DNA of 64,000 nt, from NCBI GenBank assembly GCA_039545355.1, contig BCJJ01000010.1:918889-982888 (forward strand), in the 5' to 3' direction. Source of the stretch: Trichosporon coremiiforme. Its lineage: Eukaryota; Basidiomycota; Tremellomycetes; Trichosporonales; Trichosporonaceae. Under the pieces are notes generated by a model, which worked only from the letters and a program-made list of their open reading frames with translations, was not told where the DNA came from and did no database searches. Shown one piece after another: positions 23,106-35,283 of this stretch. Position numbers and translations under genes: made by a program. How positions within the stretch are numbered: the first letter of the stretch is position 1; each line of letters opens with the position of its first letter.

Positions 23106-24204
23106 AGATATCACACGCCCGCACCACTCCATCTTCTCCGTATCCCACGCCGTTAACACATTGCAATGCATTAGATTCTAAATTTCCATTACGACGGCGG
23201 TTAGACGCAGACTCAGACTCGGTGGTTCTCACTGTTCTCAGCTCTCACCCCTCTCACCGAGGCTGGCCTGGCTTGCATCGGGGGGTGCTGACGGTTTAGC
23301 TTGACGAATGACAAGTGAGCTGAGCTGCGAGTGCTGGGCTTGATGATTAGGCTTCAAGGTTGAGTGGTACCATACGTACGCTATCTGTAGAAAGGAGGCC
23401 GTTAGATGGTTAGATGGTGGAATTGATTCCGACAAGACTTGCGATCGGCTTTGGAAGGGTCTTGGGAGATCGGGAAGCAAGGTCCAGTCAGGACGTCGGG
23501 ACGTGACCCGCGCAGCGAGCGAAGACGCGTTTCAGTGACACAACAGTTCCTTCCCAGTTCCCGTCCACCCCGCCGCCCTTCCTTGACTCTTGATTTTCAC
23601 TGACTCTCCGCATCCCCTTCTTGCTTCCTCCTCAACCCCGTCCACCTCTCTCAAACTCTTTCCCCCATCTCTGGTCGCTGTGCGACTGCGACCGCCGCGT
23701 TGACCTTGCACCGACCGTCGTTCCTCGGACTCGGATCGACCCCCCCTGCACCCATCCCAAAATTCCGTCCTCATGTAAGTGCTGGCCGGCCTCAGCCACG
23801 TTTTGGAGATGACTGCCCCTGACACATCACCCTCCTCCTCCGTGCACCCACACCGTCCTCCAACTTTCCACACCACCGCACACGCAACTGACAACTTTTG
23901 ATCTCTGGACTCGACATTATCCAAATCTTATCCATATCGCTGTTCGCTTCCCCCCTCGACTGCCGCGCCCTCGCCCCTCGTAACCGGCGCTACCCACACT
24001 CTTTCATTGCCGCTGGGACGACACCACCCGCACTCGCTGGAAACCCTTGCGAGTCGATCACCTCCACGCCATCTGGCCTCAAAATAATCACACTCGCTTC
24101 GACCTCCCGATAACCTCTCTCTCCCACCGACAGCCCCGGATCCGTATTCCGGCCGCAGGCCACGAGCTGACTCGGACTCGGCCGGCTCACCAAACGTGCC
24201 CACG
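23106..24204. other. Intergenic 1.1 kb, promoter of the CAP59-family gene
   Basis: This gap lies between two plus-strand genes. Its second half (23540-24200) is C/T-rich with many CACC, CTCC and CCCC runs, as expected for a fungal promoter and leader. No supported gene. Confidence 0.55.
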
Positions 24205-26550
24205 ATGAACACGAACGGCCTCGGCAACATCAGGAGGCGCTTCAACCTCAACCTGAGCCCGCCGGCGCAGCGGCTCACGATCCGCGTGGCGCTCTTCATC
24301 ACTGGCGTGCTCCTCTTCCGCTCCATCTTCTCCAAGCCGGAGAAGACGAAAGAAATCCAGAGCCATGGCATGTTCCAGCGCGTGCTCAGGGCCGACCGCT
24401 ACCTCGACACGGCGAAGTACCCGTGGCTGCAGTCGAGAATAGGCCGCGACGACCGCCCGGACATGTTCGACGAGGAGATCTCTGACGGCGTCTGGGACTT
24501 CTGGACGCGCTACCAGAAGCCGTTTATTACGGGCAAGGACACTGCGCACCTTGACACGCAGATCATGCGCTCGGTCGTCGACGACCTGCTCCAGTTCAAC
24601 GGCTGGGTCGCCGCCGCGTGCCCGACACTGATCCGCCCTTTCGGCCAGAACACGCGCGACGACAACTACGAGGACCTCGCCAACGCCGACAACCTGTACT
24701 ACGTCGCGCTCGTCGTCCACTCCGCGGACCACTTCCTCGTCGACCAGCTCGCCATCATTGTCCAGCTCGCGCGCCGCCTCGGCACCCGCAACATCTTTGT
24801 CTCCATGCTCGACCAGGGTTCGAACGACGCAACGCCGACACTGAGCGACCTCTGCGAGGCTGTCCTCACGATCCTGGGCATCTCGTTCCGCATCCGCCGC
24901 GTTCCCCCGCTCACGATCGACTACTACCCGCTGGAGGAGGCTGCCGTGCGCAACCTCGTCCTCGAGCCACTGCACGAGCTGCATGACAAGCGCAACATCA
25001 AGTTCCACCGCGTCATCTGGCTGAAGGGCTTCACGTGCCCCATGGACGTTCTCGAGTCACTCCGCGTTTCCGAGGTCAACAACGCCGCGATGGTTTGCGG
25101 CATGGACTGGGCTGAGCACAACGGTTTCTTCATCTTCTCCGACCGATGGCGCACGCGTGACATCGCCGGCGACTTATTCCGTCAAGCCCGTTCTTCCTCG
25201 AAGCCCGAGGCCGGCCCGCCGCGCGACAAGGTCGGCACGCAGCGGTACGCGCATCACCTTCCGTTCCAGGTCTTCTGCTGCGAGTCGGGCACGCACGTCG
25301 TCGACCCCGAGCTCTCCTACTACCGGGGAATCAAGTACCGCGCGTCCCCGAACGCGGTCAACCTCACCGAGTCGAACGACATGATCACCGAGCCCGAGAC
25401 GCCGTGCATGGACTCGACGCAGATGTGGTTCTGCCGCGACCTCTGGGTCGACGCGGCGCGCAACGGCCAGAAGTCCAAGGGCCACACTGGACGCCGCGGC
25501 GCCGCCCAGCACAAGAAGCGCAAGCGCGACCTTCGCGACATGGACGAGGTCATTGACAACTTTGAGCCCGTCATCGAGCGCCAGAGGGAGAAGGACGCCG
25601 ACGCTGCCGCCAAGGGCGCTGGTGTCGGCGCTGGTGCCAGGGGTGCTGCGGCCGGTGCCGGCAAGGCTGCGGTCGGAGGCAAGGCCGCCGCGGGCGACGA
25701 CGACTTCTTCGCTGCCGCCGCCGCCGTTGACGCCGAGAACGTCGAGCCGATCGTGCAGCTGAAGGAGGGTGTGACCACTCCCGACGGCATCGAGGAGCAG
25801 ATCGAGCTTCGCGAGGGTGTCATTACGCCCGACGGTGTCTCCGAGGTCGAGGTCGAGGCCGAGCGCGCTGTCGGCGGTAAGGAGCCCATCGCTCAGGAAA
25901 ACGCTCCTCTGGCTGCCGCCGCCGACGGCGGTATCGTCAAGGTTGACGCGGGCGCCGGCGCCGCCAAGGCAGGCAAGGCGAAGATGGACGCGGCCGATGC
26001 GCAGGTCGAAGCCGCGGCTCGCGCCGGCGCCGACCCCGTCAAGGCCGAGGCGGCCAAGCAGGTCAAGCCGGGAGGGAAAAAGGACGAGATCGGCGAAGCA
26101 ATCGCGGCCGACATGGCCGAGGACCCCGCCGCGCAGCCCGAGCACGCCGACGCCCCGGGCGACCGCAATCCCAATGCCGCTCCCAAGCAGGACTCCGGAA
26201 CCAACATCGACGCAATGGACGACAAGGAGAACCCGGCCCCCGAAGCTCTGAAGAAGGAGGACCTGCCGAGCAGCTTCATGATCCCGAACAGCGAATTCGA
26301 GGCTGCGCGCATCCTCGTCAACCCCCGCTGTCTCACGACTTATGGCGGTGTGTCTCATTCCAGGTTGGCGCTCGACCTCTTCGGCGGCAGGGACCACTCC
26401 CACCGCGGAGAGGGCAACTACATGGTCGAGGACTGGGCGGGCGCACCCGACAGCTTCGTGTGCCAGGAAATGCGTACTGTGGGCGGACGCACAGCGCCCA
26501 AGAGCCAGAGGCGTGTCTCCTTCTTGCTCCAGAATGAGGTTGGGCTTTAA
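24205..26550 (+). CDS. CAP59/CMT1-family mannosyltransferase with large Ala-rich insertion
   Basis: Intron-free frame of 781 residues from ATG 24205. A single N-terminal membrane segment (LTIRVALFITGVLLFRSIF, about 24-42) gives type II Golgi topology. Residues 60-445 follow the cryptococcal CAP59/CMT1 mannosyltransferase family: VVDDLLQFNGWVAAACPTLI, NLYYVALVVHSADHFLVDQ, RNIFVSMLDQGSNDATP, RVIWLKGFTCPMDVLE and AMVCGMDWAEHNGFFIF, ending with CMDSTQMWFCRDLW. The family domain resumes at the C-terminus in LVNPRCLTTYGGVSHSRLA. Between them about 235 residues (roughly 452-688) of Ala/Gly/Lys/Asp/Glu-rich, low-complexity sequence are inserted, including two EGVxTPDG copies. CAP59 itself is shorter (about 460 residues). 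Family members act in capsule glucuronoxylomannan synthesis or export in Cryptococcus. Which paralogue this is cannot be settled here. Confidence 0.85.
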   Translation: MNTNGLGNIRRRFNLNLSPPAQRLTIRVALFITGVLLFRSIFSKPEKTKEIQSHGMFQRVLRADRYLDTAKYPWLQSRIGRDDRPDMFDEEISDGVWDFWTRYQKPFITGKDTAHLDTQIMRSVVDDLLQFNGWVAAACPTLIRPFGQNTRDDNYEDLANADNLYYVALVVHSADHFLVDQLAIIVQLARRLGTRNIFVSMLDQGSNDATPTLSDLCEAVLTILGISFRIRRVPPLTIDYYPLEEAAVRNLVLEPLHELHDKRNIKFHRVIWLKGFTCPMDVLESLRVSEVNNAAMVCGMDWAEHNGFFIFSDRWRTRDIAGDLFRQARSSSKPEAGPPRDKVGTQRYAHHLPFQVFCCESGTHVVDPELSYYRGIKYRASPNAVNLTESNDMITEPETPCMDSTQMWFCRDLWVDAARNGQKSKGHTGRRGAAQHKKRKRDLRDMDEVIDNFEPVIERQREKDADAAAKGAGVGAGARGAAAGAGKAAVGGKAAAGDDDFFAAAAAVDAENVEPIVQLKEGVTTPDGIEEQIELREGVITPDGVSEVEVEAERAVGGKEPIAQENAPLAAAADGGIVKVDAGAGAAKAGKAKMDAADAQVEAAARAGADPVKAEAAKQVKPGGKKDEIGEAIAADMAEDPAAQPEHADAPGDRNPNAAPKQDSGTNIDAMDDKENPAPEALKKEDLPSSFMIPNSEFEAARILVNPRCLTTYGGVSHSRLALDLFGGRDHSHRGEGNYMVEDWAGAPDSFVCQEMRTVGGRTAPKSQRRVSFLLQNEVGL

Positions 26551-29287
26551 GCCCGAGGGCCGGAGGCCAGGAGGTCGGAGGGTATCAACTACCCTCGTTA
26601 AGAGGCCGCGGGCCGAGGCTGGAGCCGCGCATCGCAGTCTCAGGGCGAGGGAGAGCCGGAGGAGTGAGAGGTGTGAGTGGACGGGTAGTGGACAGTTATA
26701 CTAGACAGCTTTTCCAAAAGGTGACACGATAGAATTCATGCATACGGGTTTCGTTATACGCGAGTGGCAGCGTGGTAGCGAGCGTAAGTGTCGATCGGCG
26801 TGAGAATAGATGGGAAGGTGAGGGGAGCGGCCGATGGGATCGGTATGAGGTCAAGTCTATCGTGTCGCTGGACAATAGAGGAGAGAGTGGGGGGAGAGGG
26901 GTACGTGAGATGCCAAGTACATTGTTTACTCGATCTGGACTGAGTGATCTGAGTGCTGAGATATGTTGGGATTGGGACTGGGGGCTGCCGATGGCGTACG
27001 CGGCGGAAGAGGGGTGTGGTATGAGGTCTGACGGCCGTGCACTCGCGCCGACATCAGCAGGGAGCAGCTCCCATGTTGACGACAGATGCCGGCCGATGTC
27101 TTGTTCCGCCCAGCGAGTCGAGTGGACTGATCCCGCCCCCTTGCGTCCATAGACTGTCCGGACCGATTTGCGTGGAAGAGCCTATTCGCGAACTTCTCAA
27201 CGCAGGAGACAGGGGGTGGGTTGTGGTAGCCTGGGAGGCGGCTTGAGCGGCTAGAGGTATGAGGCAAGAGGGCCGTGACGGTGGTGCCCGGCGTTATCGT
27301 GTGCAACGGTGACTGACAGTCATCCCAGCCATGGCCGCTGACCGCCTGGCAAGCTCGCAGCTGCCGACTGGCACCATCAGCCTCGTCTCCAGATGGCTAG
27401 AGCGGCGATGACACCCGTCGAAGCACGCTCTGAGGTTTGAGTTCTGGGATGAGATGTCAAGCAGTGACAGCGGATCTCGTAGGCGATTCCGACGAGGAAA
27501 ATTGCGACACAGCTCGAGCAAGACTGTGCTGCGACTTCAGATTGGGTCGTCAGCACGCCGTCCTGTCTCCTGGATGTCGCCAAGGGGTGCGAGCTCGCGG
27601 CTGCGCGCCCGTGCGCGGTGAGTAGCGGTCAGTTCCGACCCCGCTCGTCCATTGTCGCCTGTCGTTCGACCGAGAGTGTATGCCTGACAAGCATATGCAG
27701 CCATGCAGGAACCCGCCAGGCCCCAGGGGGTTCATTTGCAGGGAGTGAGGTCGAGCGGCCGGTCCGCAGTTCTCCTGTTCGCTAATCATCACGAGGTAGT
27801 GATCTGGGACAGGCACAACCTCGTCACTTAACCAACGAGGTCAGTTGAGACAAGCGAGATGATGCAGTGCCGAGTCGGCAAGGAGGTGCTCGGCAGACCT
27901 CGGACCAGACTTCTATGTGAGACAAGGAGGAATCGAACAGATCTGCACAAGGTGTACGAAGTCTTGGCCGAAACAGGTCCCCAGGTCCAAGGAGTACCGG
28001 CAGGTCTGGGCCATTCCTGCGAACAGTGGCGACCCTTCAAGCATAACGCGACCACACCGTGATCGGACGAAGAGTGGGTGCGGGGTATGCGCCGCGTGCG
28101 TGCTGTTCCAGAAGAGTGGACACAGCCAAGAGAACTGGGAGGGCCAGACGAGAGGGGCCAAAGGGATGGAGGGACAGGATTTCGCTCTCTTATGTCCTTG
28201 CACGTATCGAGTTGGTGTGCACGCGGTGCCCAGAGAACAAAGAGGACGCCGATAGGCAGGAAGAGGGTGTACGACGCGCAACTGGCCCTGTGACTGTGGC
28301 ACAGACCACAGGTACCACTACACAGGAAACGCCTTCCGCGAGGTACAGGAGGGTCAGGTCAGGCCCGTGAGCTGTGGTGTTGCCGGTGAGCCGCCGGTGA
28401 GTATCGGGCAGTCCCTCTTGGCTTGGGCTGGGCAATGTGGTGAAGGGTCGAGGTCGTGCGTGTGTGCATGCCGTACGCTGCCGAGCTGGCAGTCTACGTG
28501 TGGTTCGCCGAGCTGGCGTAATCTCGTCATGCAGGCTCGTGGCGCAGAATAGAGTTTACGACTTTGCCGCGTCGGCCCCGCCAGGTTTGCCTGACGCGCT
28601 CCTGGCTTCTGTGTGTCGGCTGGTTGGCTCACAGGAGGCGCCGACAGCGCGCGTACATACTACCTCTGCTTCCTTCACCTCCTCTATTTTTGAAGGAGGG
28701 AGTACGGCTACCTCATGGAGCTTCGGAGCACGCCGCGTTCGGCGGTCGACCAAGCGACGGAAGGTTCGAAGGCGCCGGTGCAAGCCGCCTGCGTGCGGCG
28801 TTGCTATTGTTTAAAGAACATCTAAGCGAATGAGAACAACCTCCAGCTCTGCTTTCTCTTCCACTGGTCCCTCTCGACTTCCTCCTCGTCCGCTGACTCT
28901 TCCTCTTCCTCACTCCTCTCGACAGCTAACACCGGAGCGGGCCAAGAAGACGGACTGAGCACGCAACACACATGGATTAAGGTCTCGCCAAAGCTGCAGC
29001 CTTTGTTATCAACCCCACTTCGACGTCACCCCGGTTCGTCTTTCGTGACGGAACAACTGGCAGCACGCGATCCCATCGAGCTGTCCTCTCTCACTAGTCT
29101 ACCCCTCCCTCACCTGTCCATCCGCGGTACTCTACCCGACTCTCGCTTCGGGGCCGAAAGACAGCCAAGCCCCAGCGAGCCGACGACCACGAAGCTCGTG
29201 ACCACCTCCGTTCCCCCGAACGCGACGGAGACGAGCACATCACACCCGACAGCCTACCCCGGCCCGAGGCGACCGCTGACCACCACG
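26551..29287. other. Intergenic 2.7 kb without recognisable gene
   Basis: This is the second-largest gene-free stretch. All frames are short and lack the G/C third-position bias of neighbouring genes, and I see no run of paired splice signals. The last 500 bp (28810-29287) are C/T-rich and are probably the promoter and leader of the F-box gene. No tRNA-like T-loop or B-box was found. Confidence 0.5.
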
Positions 29288-31906
29288 ATGGGAGACCTTC
29301 CCGCGGAGCTGATCCAGAAGATCCTCGCCGAGGCTGACCTGGCCTCTGTCGTCGCCGCCGGCGGAGTGAATTCAGCCTGGCGCGCGGTTGTGAAGGACGT
29401 AAGTGTGGTGTCGAGGTGTAGCGACGAGTGGTGTGGTGTCGTGTGCCTGAGTCGGAATGGTTTCACTCGGCCAAAGGGTTGGGTTGGGACGGTCTCGGAG
29501 TGCTCCTGCGGGCAAGCGTGACCACGAATGCGAGCGGGCAACTGAGACTGCTGGCTGGTCGGATGGGACCGTCAGTCTTGTCGCTCCACACTTCTGGGTC
29601 TGGTCTGTATGCTGGGCCCAGGTGGCGACAATGGGAAGAAAGATAGACTTGGAACTTACGCTGATCGCAGGACCAGTCGACATGGCGCCGGCTCCTCGAG
29701 ACCGAGTACGACCCGGCGCTCTCAGTGAGTGGGTGTCGGGCGCGCGTGCTCGACCGCGCGTGGCTCGTGCGCTTCCTCAACGACGAACGGACGCGGTACC
29801 AATGCTGGCGGCGGGCGCAGGACGCGCGGGAAGAAGCTTGCAAGGTGATTCCACACCCCCACTGCTGCGCTGACACGCTCAGCAAGACAGCGTTCTGGCC
29901 TGCTTCCAGGCCCAGTTCCACTACTCCTGGGTGCCCGGCCGACGGCGGCTGTACCACCACAAGACGGGGATGGTGTACGTCTCGGACCGTGAGCGGCGAG
30001 AGTATTACGAGCGCGGGCAGAAGGAGTTTGAGCGTCAGACCGAGGACATTCTGGGCGTACCCGATGTCATCCGGTGGGAGGAGGAGCGGATCGCGCCACA
30101 CTCGCGTCGCTTCGCGCATACTCTTTTGTCATTGTTCGACGATTTGCCACATGACGCCCCCGCGTCACGGAACTGGGCCCTGCTCGCTGAGGTCGTGAAT
30201 GACCCCTTCACGGCGCTTGTGCTCCAGAGCGACCCGGGACCACTGCCGCATGCCACTTCAAGGGCCCTGTTCATGTGTGCCCTTACCACTGCGCCCGAGG
30301 TCGAGGAGAAGGTCGGAACGCTCACCCGGCGCCCATCGCTGGATTCGCTCGACTCGTTCGACTCGGACCAAGAGGCTAAGGCGTCCGACCCAGGGCATGA
30401 GAGTGAGGACGACTTTGACGAGCTGTGCAAGATCAGCGAGGTCGATGAGGATGTCGAGGAGGATAACGAGGGCGAGGAACTTGAGACGTTACCCGCCCCC
30501 GTTGCTGTCGCCGTCGATCTCGATGCTGGCTCGGACGCCGACTCCTCCGGGTCCGAGTACGATAGCGACGATGACGCAGATCCACTGGTGCAGCATGCCG
30601 TCAGGCCTTCGACTCCGTCTCTGACGCTTGCCGTCTCGCCGTCCTCGCCAACGATGGGCCCAACCTCACCCGTGAGCCCGACAACGCCGGCCCTCTGCCT
30701 CTCCCCGCCCATGACCAACAGCACGCTCCTGTCGACGCTCACCTCGCCGTCGACAGCCACCCTAACCGTATACACTAGCGCCAGCCTGACGCCGAGTCTC
30801 TCTCCCTTGAGCGCCAGCTTCAGAAACTTGTCCACTGCCTCTCTGGCCGACACCCTGAGCTCGCCGACGAACGAGTCCTTGCCCAAAATTCCTGAGCCGG
30901 AGGAACCGACCTCCAAAGCCAAGGGAAAGCGTCACTCCGCGGCGTCTGGTGCGTCGCGGGCTTCAAGGACGTCCAAAATCTCGCGCGCGTCAAGGACCTC
31001 GGCCAAGTCAGGCTTCTCGGCCAAATCGGGATACTCCGCCACCTCGGGGTTGAGCTCCTACGGTTCCGTGAAGCGCGACAGCTGGGCGTCGTGGGGCAGC
31101 TCCAGCTCGAGTGCCGACTCCGGTTTGGGATGCGTGAAGGACCTGGCCGTGACCGAGTTCCGCAACTCCGTCTCCTCTGTGCCCGACTATGGGCTGCTGC
31201 TCGCCGCCCTGACACGCGTCATCACGCTGGCGCCGACACCTTGTTTGCCGACGCTATGTCCCGGCCCTCACCTGTTGAGCTCAAGTGTGAGCATGCCGGA
31301 ACTCCTGGCCGAGAATCGGTCTAGGCCGAGGGCAGACTGGCCCCAGCTCGAGGGCATCTGGCGCGGCCTCGTGCCTAATGCGAACACGCGCATGCCCATC
31401 GACAAGGACCTGCCGGGATACTTCCGGCTCGAGCCCTGCTCCGAATCCAAGGCGAGGGAGTGTCTCGACTTGTCAAGGCTGCCGATCCCGGATCCCGGAG
31501 CCCTGCCAAACATGTTCTTCACGGGGCAAGTGCTGGACCAGAAGCTCATGCCACGCCAGGGTGCGAGGCTCGCGGGAGTAGCGTCCATGTGTCCCGACGG
31601 GGCGGTTAGCATCACCTTTCGCTTCATGCGGGTTAGCGAGGGCGATGTGGTGCGGTTCCCGGACGATGGCCTTGTCGTGCGCGCTACGAGGGTGGGCTCG
31701 GAGAGCCCCCTCGGGTTCCTTGGAGTAAGTCATCATCAGAGGAGAAGGAAGAAGTACGCTAACGAGCGCAGAGCTTCTCGAAGACCTCGAATGTCCGCAG
31801 ACAAGGCAACGCGTGGCGGTTCAAGCACGAGGACTTTGCATGGGTATTTCCGTTCCAGGGCGAGAACACGGGCAGCAAACCGTGTCCTGTACGCATGATG
31901 TCGTAG
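29288..31906 (+). CDS. F-box protein
   Basis: Four exons (29288-29398, 29671-29844, 29883-31724, 31772-31906) join in phase to 753 residues. The N-terminus MGDLPAELIQKILAEADLAS with VVAAGGVNSAWRAVVKD is an F-box: LPxEL/I, hydrophobic spacing and the terminal WR. F-box proteins recruit substrates to SCF ubiquitin ligases through Skp1. The middle (about 190-480) is acidic and then Ser/Thr-rich, with a repeated SR-[AT]-S-R/K pattern (ASRASRTSKISRASRTSAKSG). The C-terminal 200 residues form a conserved-looking region with WPQLEGIWRGLV, GYFRLEPC, FFTGQVLD and KHEDFAWVFPF, which I do not recognise. Intron 1 is long (272 nt) for this window; the others are 38 and 47 nt. Substrate unknown. Confidence 0.8.
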
Positions 31907-32093
31907 ATAGAAAGTATAATCTTGCAAACCTAGACTAGCCAGACTGTATAGTAATCAATACCCAGGATCCTCCTATGATAATCGTATATCTCTCCTTTCG
32001 CGGTGGCTCGGGTTAGTACAAGGTTAGGGTAGCCTGCATTCTCTAAACTTGTATCGTCATTCGGGTATTCGATCTTCCACTCAGCAAAGAGCT

Positions 32094-33072
32094 CTACTGC
32101 GTCTTGATCTCGCCCATCTCGACGTCCTCGCTCTGCCCGCGGTTGTTGACGTAGGACAGGAACGTGTTCCAAGGGATGTTAACGAGGTTGCTCGCGAGCA
32201 GGCGGTACTGCAGGGGCACGATGCCCTGGTTGAATGCCTGGAACGGCATCCAAAGAACCCAGTTGGTCTTGAGCGTCGGCCAGAATTCGCGTTTCCACTT
32301 GGCCTTGGCATCATCCAACGAGCCGCCTTCGGCCAGCGTCATGAACGTGAAGAAGCCTGCGCGTGTCAGAAGCTTTGGCGATACCGGGCGGTCAAGCTTA
32401 CCCGTGAGCACCGTGGGAGAGGCAATAAACTGGTCACACGCGACTCGCAGCGCCGTGCCCGGAATCGTGCCACGGCCAGGCAGGCGGTCGAGGTATCGGA
32501 ACCATACCGTGACGGCAGGGGAGAACACGCCCGCTCCCCAAAACACGATACGTCTGAGAGTCAGCTAACACGCGATCAAGCACTAAGCATCTCCGTTTCG
32601 CGGTGCGCTCCCACCGGCAAACGCTCACGCGGACGGTGGTGCACGAGGCGGGGAAGGCGAAAGGGGCAGGTGAGTGGGGGAGAGGACAGTGCGGGGTCGG
32701 CGTTGTTCCAGGTTCGAGCTGATAGCACCAGCATGGGCCGCAGTGCTTGGTGCCAGCTCACCCAGCTCACCCAGCTGCGAACGTGCGCCTTCCCCGCAAC
32801 CCCTCCCCGGCCCCGCCCGCTCTCAGCGAGGAAGAACTCACCCAGTCCTCTTCCAGTCGTAGTTCTTCCATCCCTTCTTCTCAACGACCTGCTGCGCGAT
32901 GGCTGTTCTGTCAGCTGAAATCCTCGGTGGCCTAGCGCACCATCTCCAGTCGCGAAGAGGACCTGATGTCAGCTACCGTGGAGAGAATAAAGCTTACAGC
33001 TCCAGTCACCGCGTTGCCGAGGAGCGGCTTCTGAGTCAGGAAGTTGGTGTACTTCTGCAGAAAGGTCGTCAT
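32094..33072 (-). CDS. SYM1: Mpv17/PMP22-family inner-membrane protein SYM1
   Basis: Four exons (33072-32998, 32962-32941, 32902-32842, 32553-32094) join in phase to 205 residues. The spliced N-terminus LLGNAVTGAVLFATGDAIAQ, then QVVEKKGWKNYDWKRTGR, is the hallmark of the Mpv17/PMP22 family (xxTxGxLxxxGDxxAQ, DxxRTxR). Four hydrophobic segments follow, and the C-terminal signature W(K/x)xNWVLWMPFQAFN and NLVNIPWNTFLSYVNN is complete. Yeast Sym1 sits in the mitochondrial inner membrane and is needed for growth on ethanol under heat stress. Exon 2 is only 22 nt. An ATG 42 bp upstream in frame (33114) could lengthen the N-terminus, but the 33072 start fits the family length. Confidence 0.9.
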
Positions 33073-33607
33073 GCTGCTGTTCTTGACGTCAGACAGGTAA
33101 GGCGGGGAAAACAAAAGATCTATCGAGGTGGAGGCGTGGACTTGAAGGCCGGTCCGAGCTGCGAAACGCTTGCTGCGTGCTGCGAGTTCTAGATATCTAA
33201 AGTTTGGGGTAAGGAGCGTGCGTGGATGTTCAGTTGTAGCAGTCTACGTCGGCGTCGTGGTTCTGTGAGACGAGAAAAGATGTCCGCTAGCGCGGCAGCC
33301 GCTCGCCGCTCACCGAGCGAGGAAGCCGAGAGAAGGAGAGTATGAGGTGTCAACAAAAACTCGCCGACGAGCATGTTTAAGCTTTCAGCCGTGTGGGGCC
33401 CCTCACTATTTCTTGCGGCAAGTCCGTCCTCAGTCCTCGAAAACCTGCCGAAATCATCTCAAAATGACGGAAAAACCAGTTCAACTGCGACGCCTCTCAT
33501 TCGATAGAGCAAATGTTACAGATGCCCAATGCAATGCAGATAAGAAAATGCTGTATGGAATGCGCTATTAACCCTAAAATATAAACTGTATGATGAGTGG
33601 AAGTTGA
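33073..33607. other. Intergenic between SYM1 and the permease
   Basis: About 535 bp separating two minus-strand genes: the SYM1 promoter side and the permease 3' flank. The right half is A/T-rich (33400-33600). No gene seen. Confidence 0.55.
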
Positions 33608-35283
33608 CTACAGGATGTAACGGAAGGCGGGGTGGTCGTCTCCGAGGTCGACGATCTCCTGCCTCGTCTTGCCCTCGAGACCCCAGCGGCGCTTGTACTC
33701 CTCGTTGTCGTAGTCGTGGACCTCGTTCTCAGAAACAGATCCGAACTGCGCCTGGCGGCGCTTGTTCTCGCGGTTCAGGCCCCACAGGAGGATGAGGGAC
33801 ACGACGCCAGTGAGCGAGATGAGCGAGAGCGCGACGGCGTGACCGGGGACATAATGGCCCTTGGGCGGCGCGTCAGCGGGACGGTACGCGAAGGACGAGA
33901 TGATGCCTCCCGCGTTTCCGGCGGAGAACACGAGACCCATGGCGGTTCCCTTCTTGAAGTGGTTCGCGAACGAGTTGCCCGCCCACGTGATCGTGAGCGC
34001 GATCATGGGGCAGATCGCCATCGTCGACACGTACACGGCGGCGTACTGGGCCGCCACGTTGGAGGGCTTGGTCACGATAAGAACAAGATAGCCGACGAAC
34101 GCGACGACGCTCCAGAACACGTTGAAGATGCCGCGCTTCTTCGTCTTGTCCGAGATGTAGGCCGTCGTCATAGTCGTGATGAAGCCGAGCACATAAGGAG
34201 GGACCGAGAGGAGGAGCGACTGTGCGGCGCTCCACTTGCCGAGCGAGGCGACGATGGTGGGCGTGAACAGCGACTGGGAGTAGACACATTCGCCGGCTCC
34301 GAGGTACGCGATCATGAACAGCGGCGTCTTCCAGTCCGTGATGCCACGGAGGGTGGCGCGCTTGGAGAAGCCCTCCTCGGTTCCCTCGGGAAGGCCAGTG
34401 TCGTTCTTGAGGCGGTAGATGACGAACTCCTTCTCGAGCGGGGTCAGGAAGCGCGCGTCGCGGGGCCAGTCGAAGATCATCCAGAACGAGAAGAACGCAA
34501 TGACGAAAGTGAGCAGACCCTCAATGATGAAGATCCACGACCAGCCGGCCATTCCCGCGGTTCCGTCCATGAGGCCGATAGCGTAGGCGAAGACACCGCC
34601 GAACGCACCGGACATGACCGCGCCACCGAAGAAGCCCGCGACACGGCGCATGAGCTCCTCACGTTTGTACCATCCGGTCAGGTAGAAGTTGAGTCCGGGG
34701 AAGAGGCCGGCCTCGAAGAAACCGAGCAGGAAACGGAGAGCAAGCAGCTGAGAGTAGTTCTTCACCAGACCCATGAACACCTGAACCACGGCCCAAAGGA
34801 TCATCGTGATCGGAATGTAGCGAGACGGCTTCATCTTCTTCAAGATCAGGTTCGACGGAACCTCGAAGACAACGTAGGGAACGAACTGGAGTCAGCGGAG
34901 CTCGTGCTGTGGCGTGGCAAAGCCGCGACTCACGAAGATCATACTGGCGATGGTGTACTGGTGCGAAGTGAGGTTGAGGTCGTCCATGAAGCCGTACAGC
35001 TTGGCGGCGCCAATGTTCACACGGTCGAGGAACGACATGAGATACAGGAGGCTGTTTGTCAGCTGTCGTTCGGATCGAGAAGCTCAGTCGCCGTCGGAGT
35101 CACTCACGTCATCCAAGGGACCAGGCGCAGGTCCATCTTGCGCAGGAGCTTCTTCTCCTGCGCGGCGAATTCCTCGGGGGTCCAGGAGAGGATCGTCTCC
35201 AGCTCGGGGTTCGTCGCGGCGGCGACCGCCTTCTCCCTCATCGTCTCGTAGTGCTCCTCCTGGAAGCTGGAGGTCTTCGACAT
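33608..35283 (-). CDS. MFS permease, Dal5-like anion:cation symporter family
   Basis: Exons 35283-35108, 35051-34934 and 34885-33608 join in phase to 523 residues, the usual length for this family. About 12 hydrophobic segments are visible. Family marks are LMSFLDRVNIGAAKL after the first segment, the RFLLGFFEAGLFPGL motif, WYKREELMRR after segment 4, and the C-terminal QFGSVSENEVHDYDNEEYK and RYIL ends common in fungal Dal5/Tna1-type carriers. The cytoplasmic N-terminus is hydrophilic. Such carriers import organic anions (allantoate, nicotinate, pantothenate or similar); the substrate cannot be told from sequence. An inverted repeat lies about 290 bp upstream of the start. Confidence 0.9.

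Noticed and set aside
25174..26403. 409-codon minus-strand frame
   Set aside because: Antisense to the CAP59-family gene, Leu/Val/Gly-rich only because of codon bias on the other strand.
33632..35251. 539-codon plus-strand frame
   Set aside because: Antisense to the MFS permease; the sequence is Arg/Glu/Val-rich without domains, and the permease exons explain the region.
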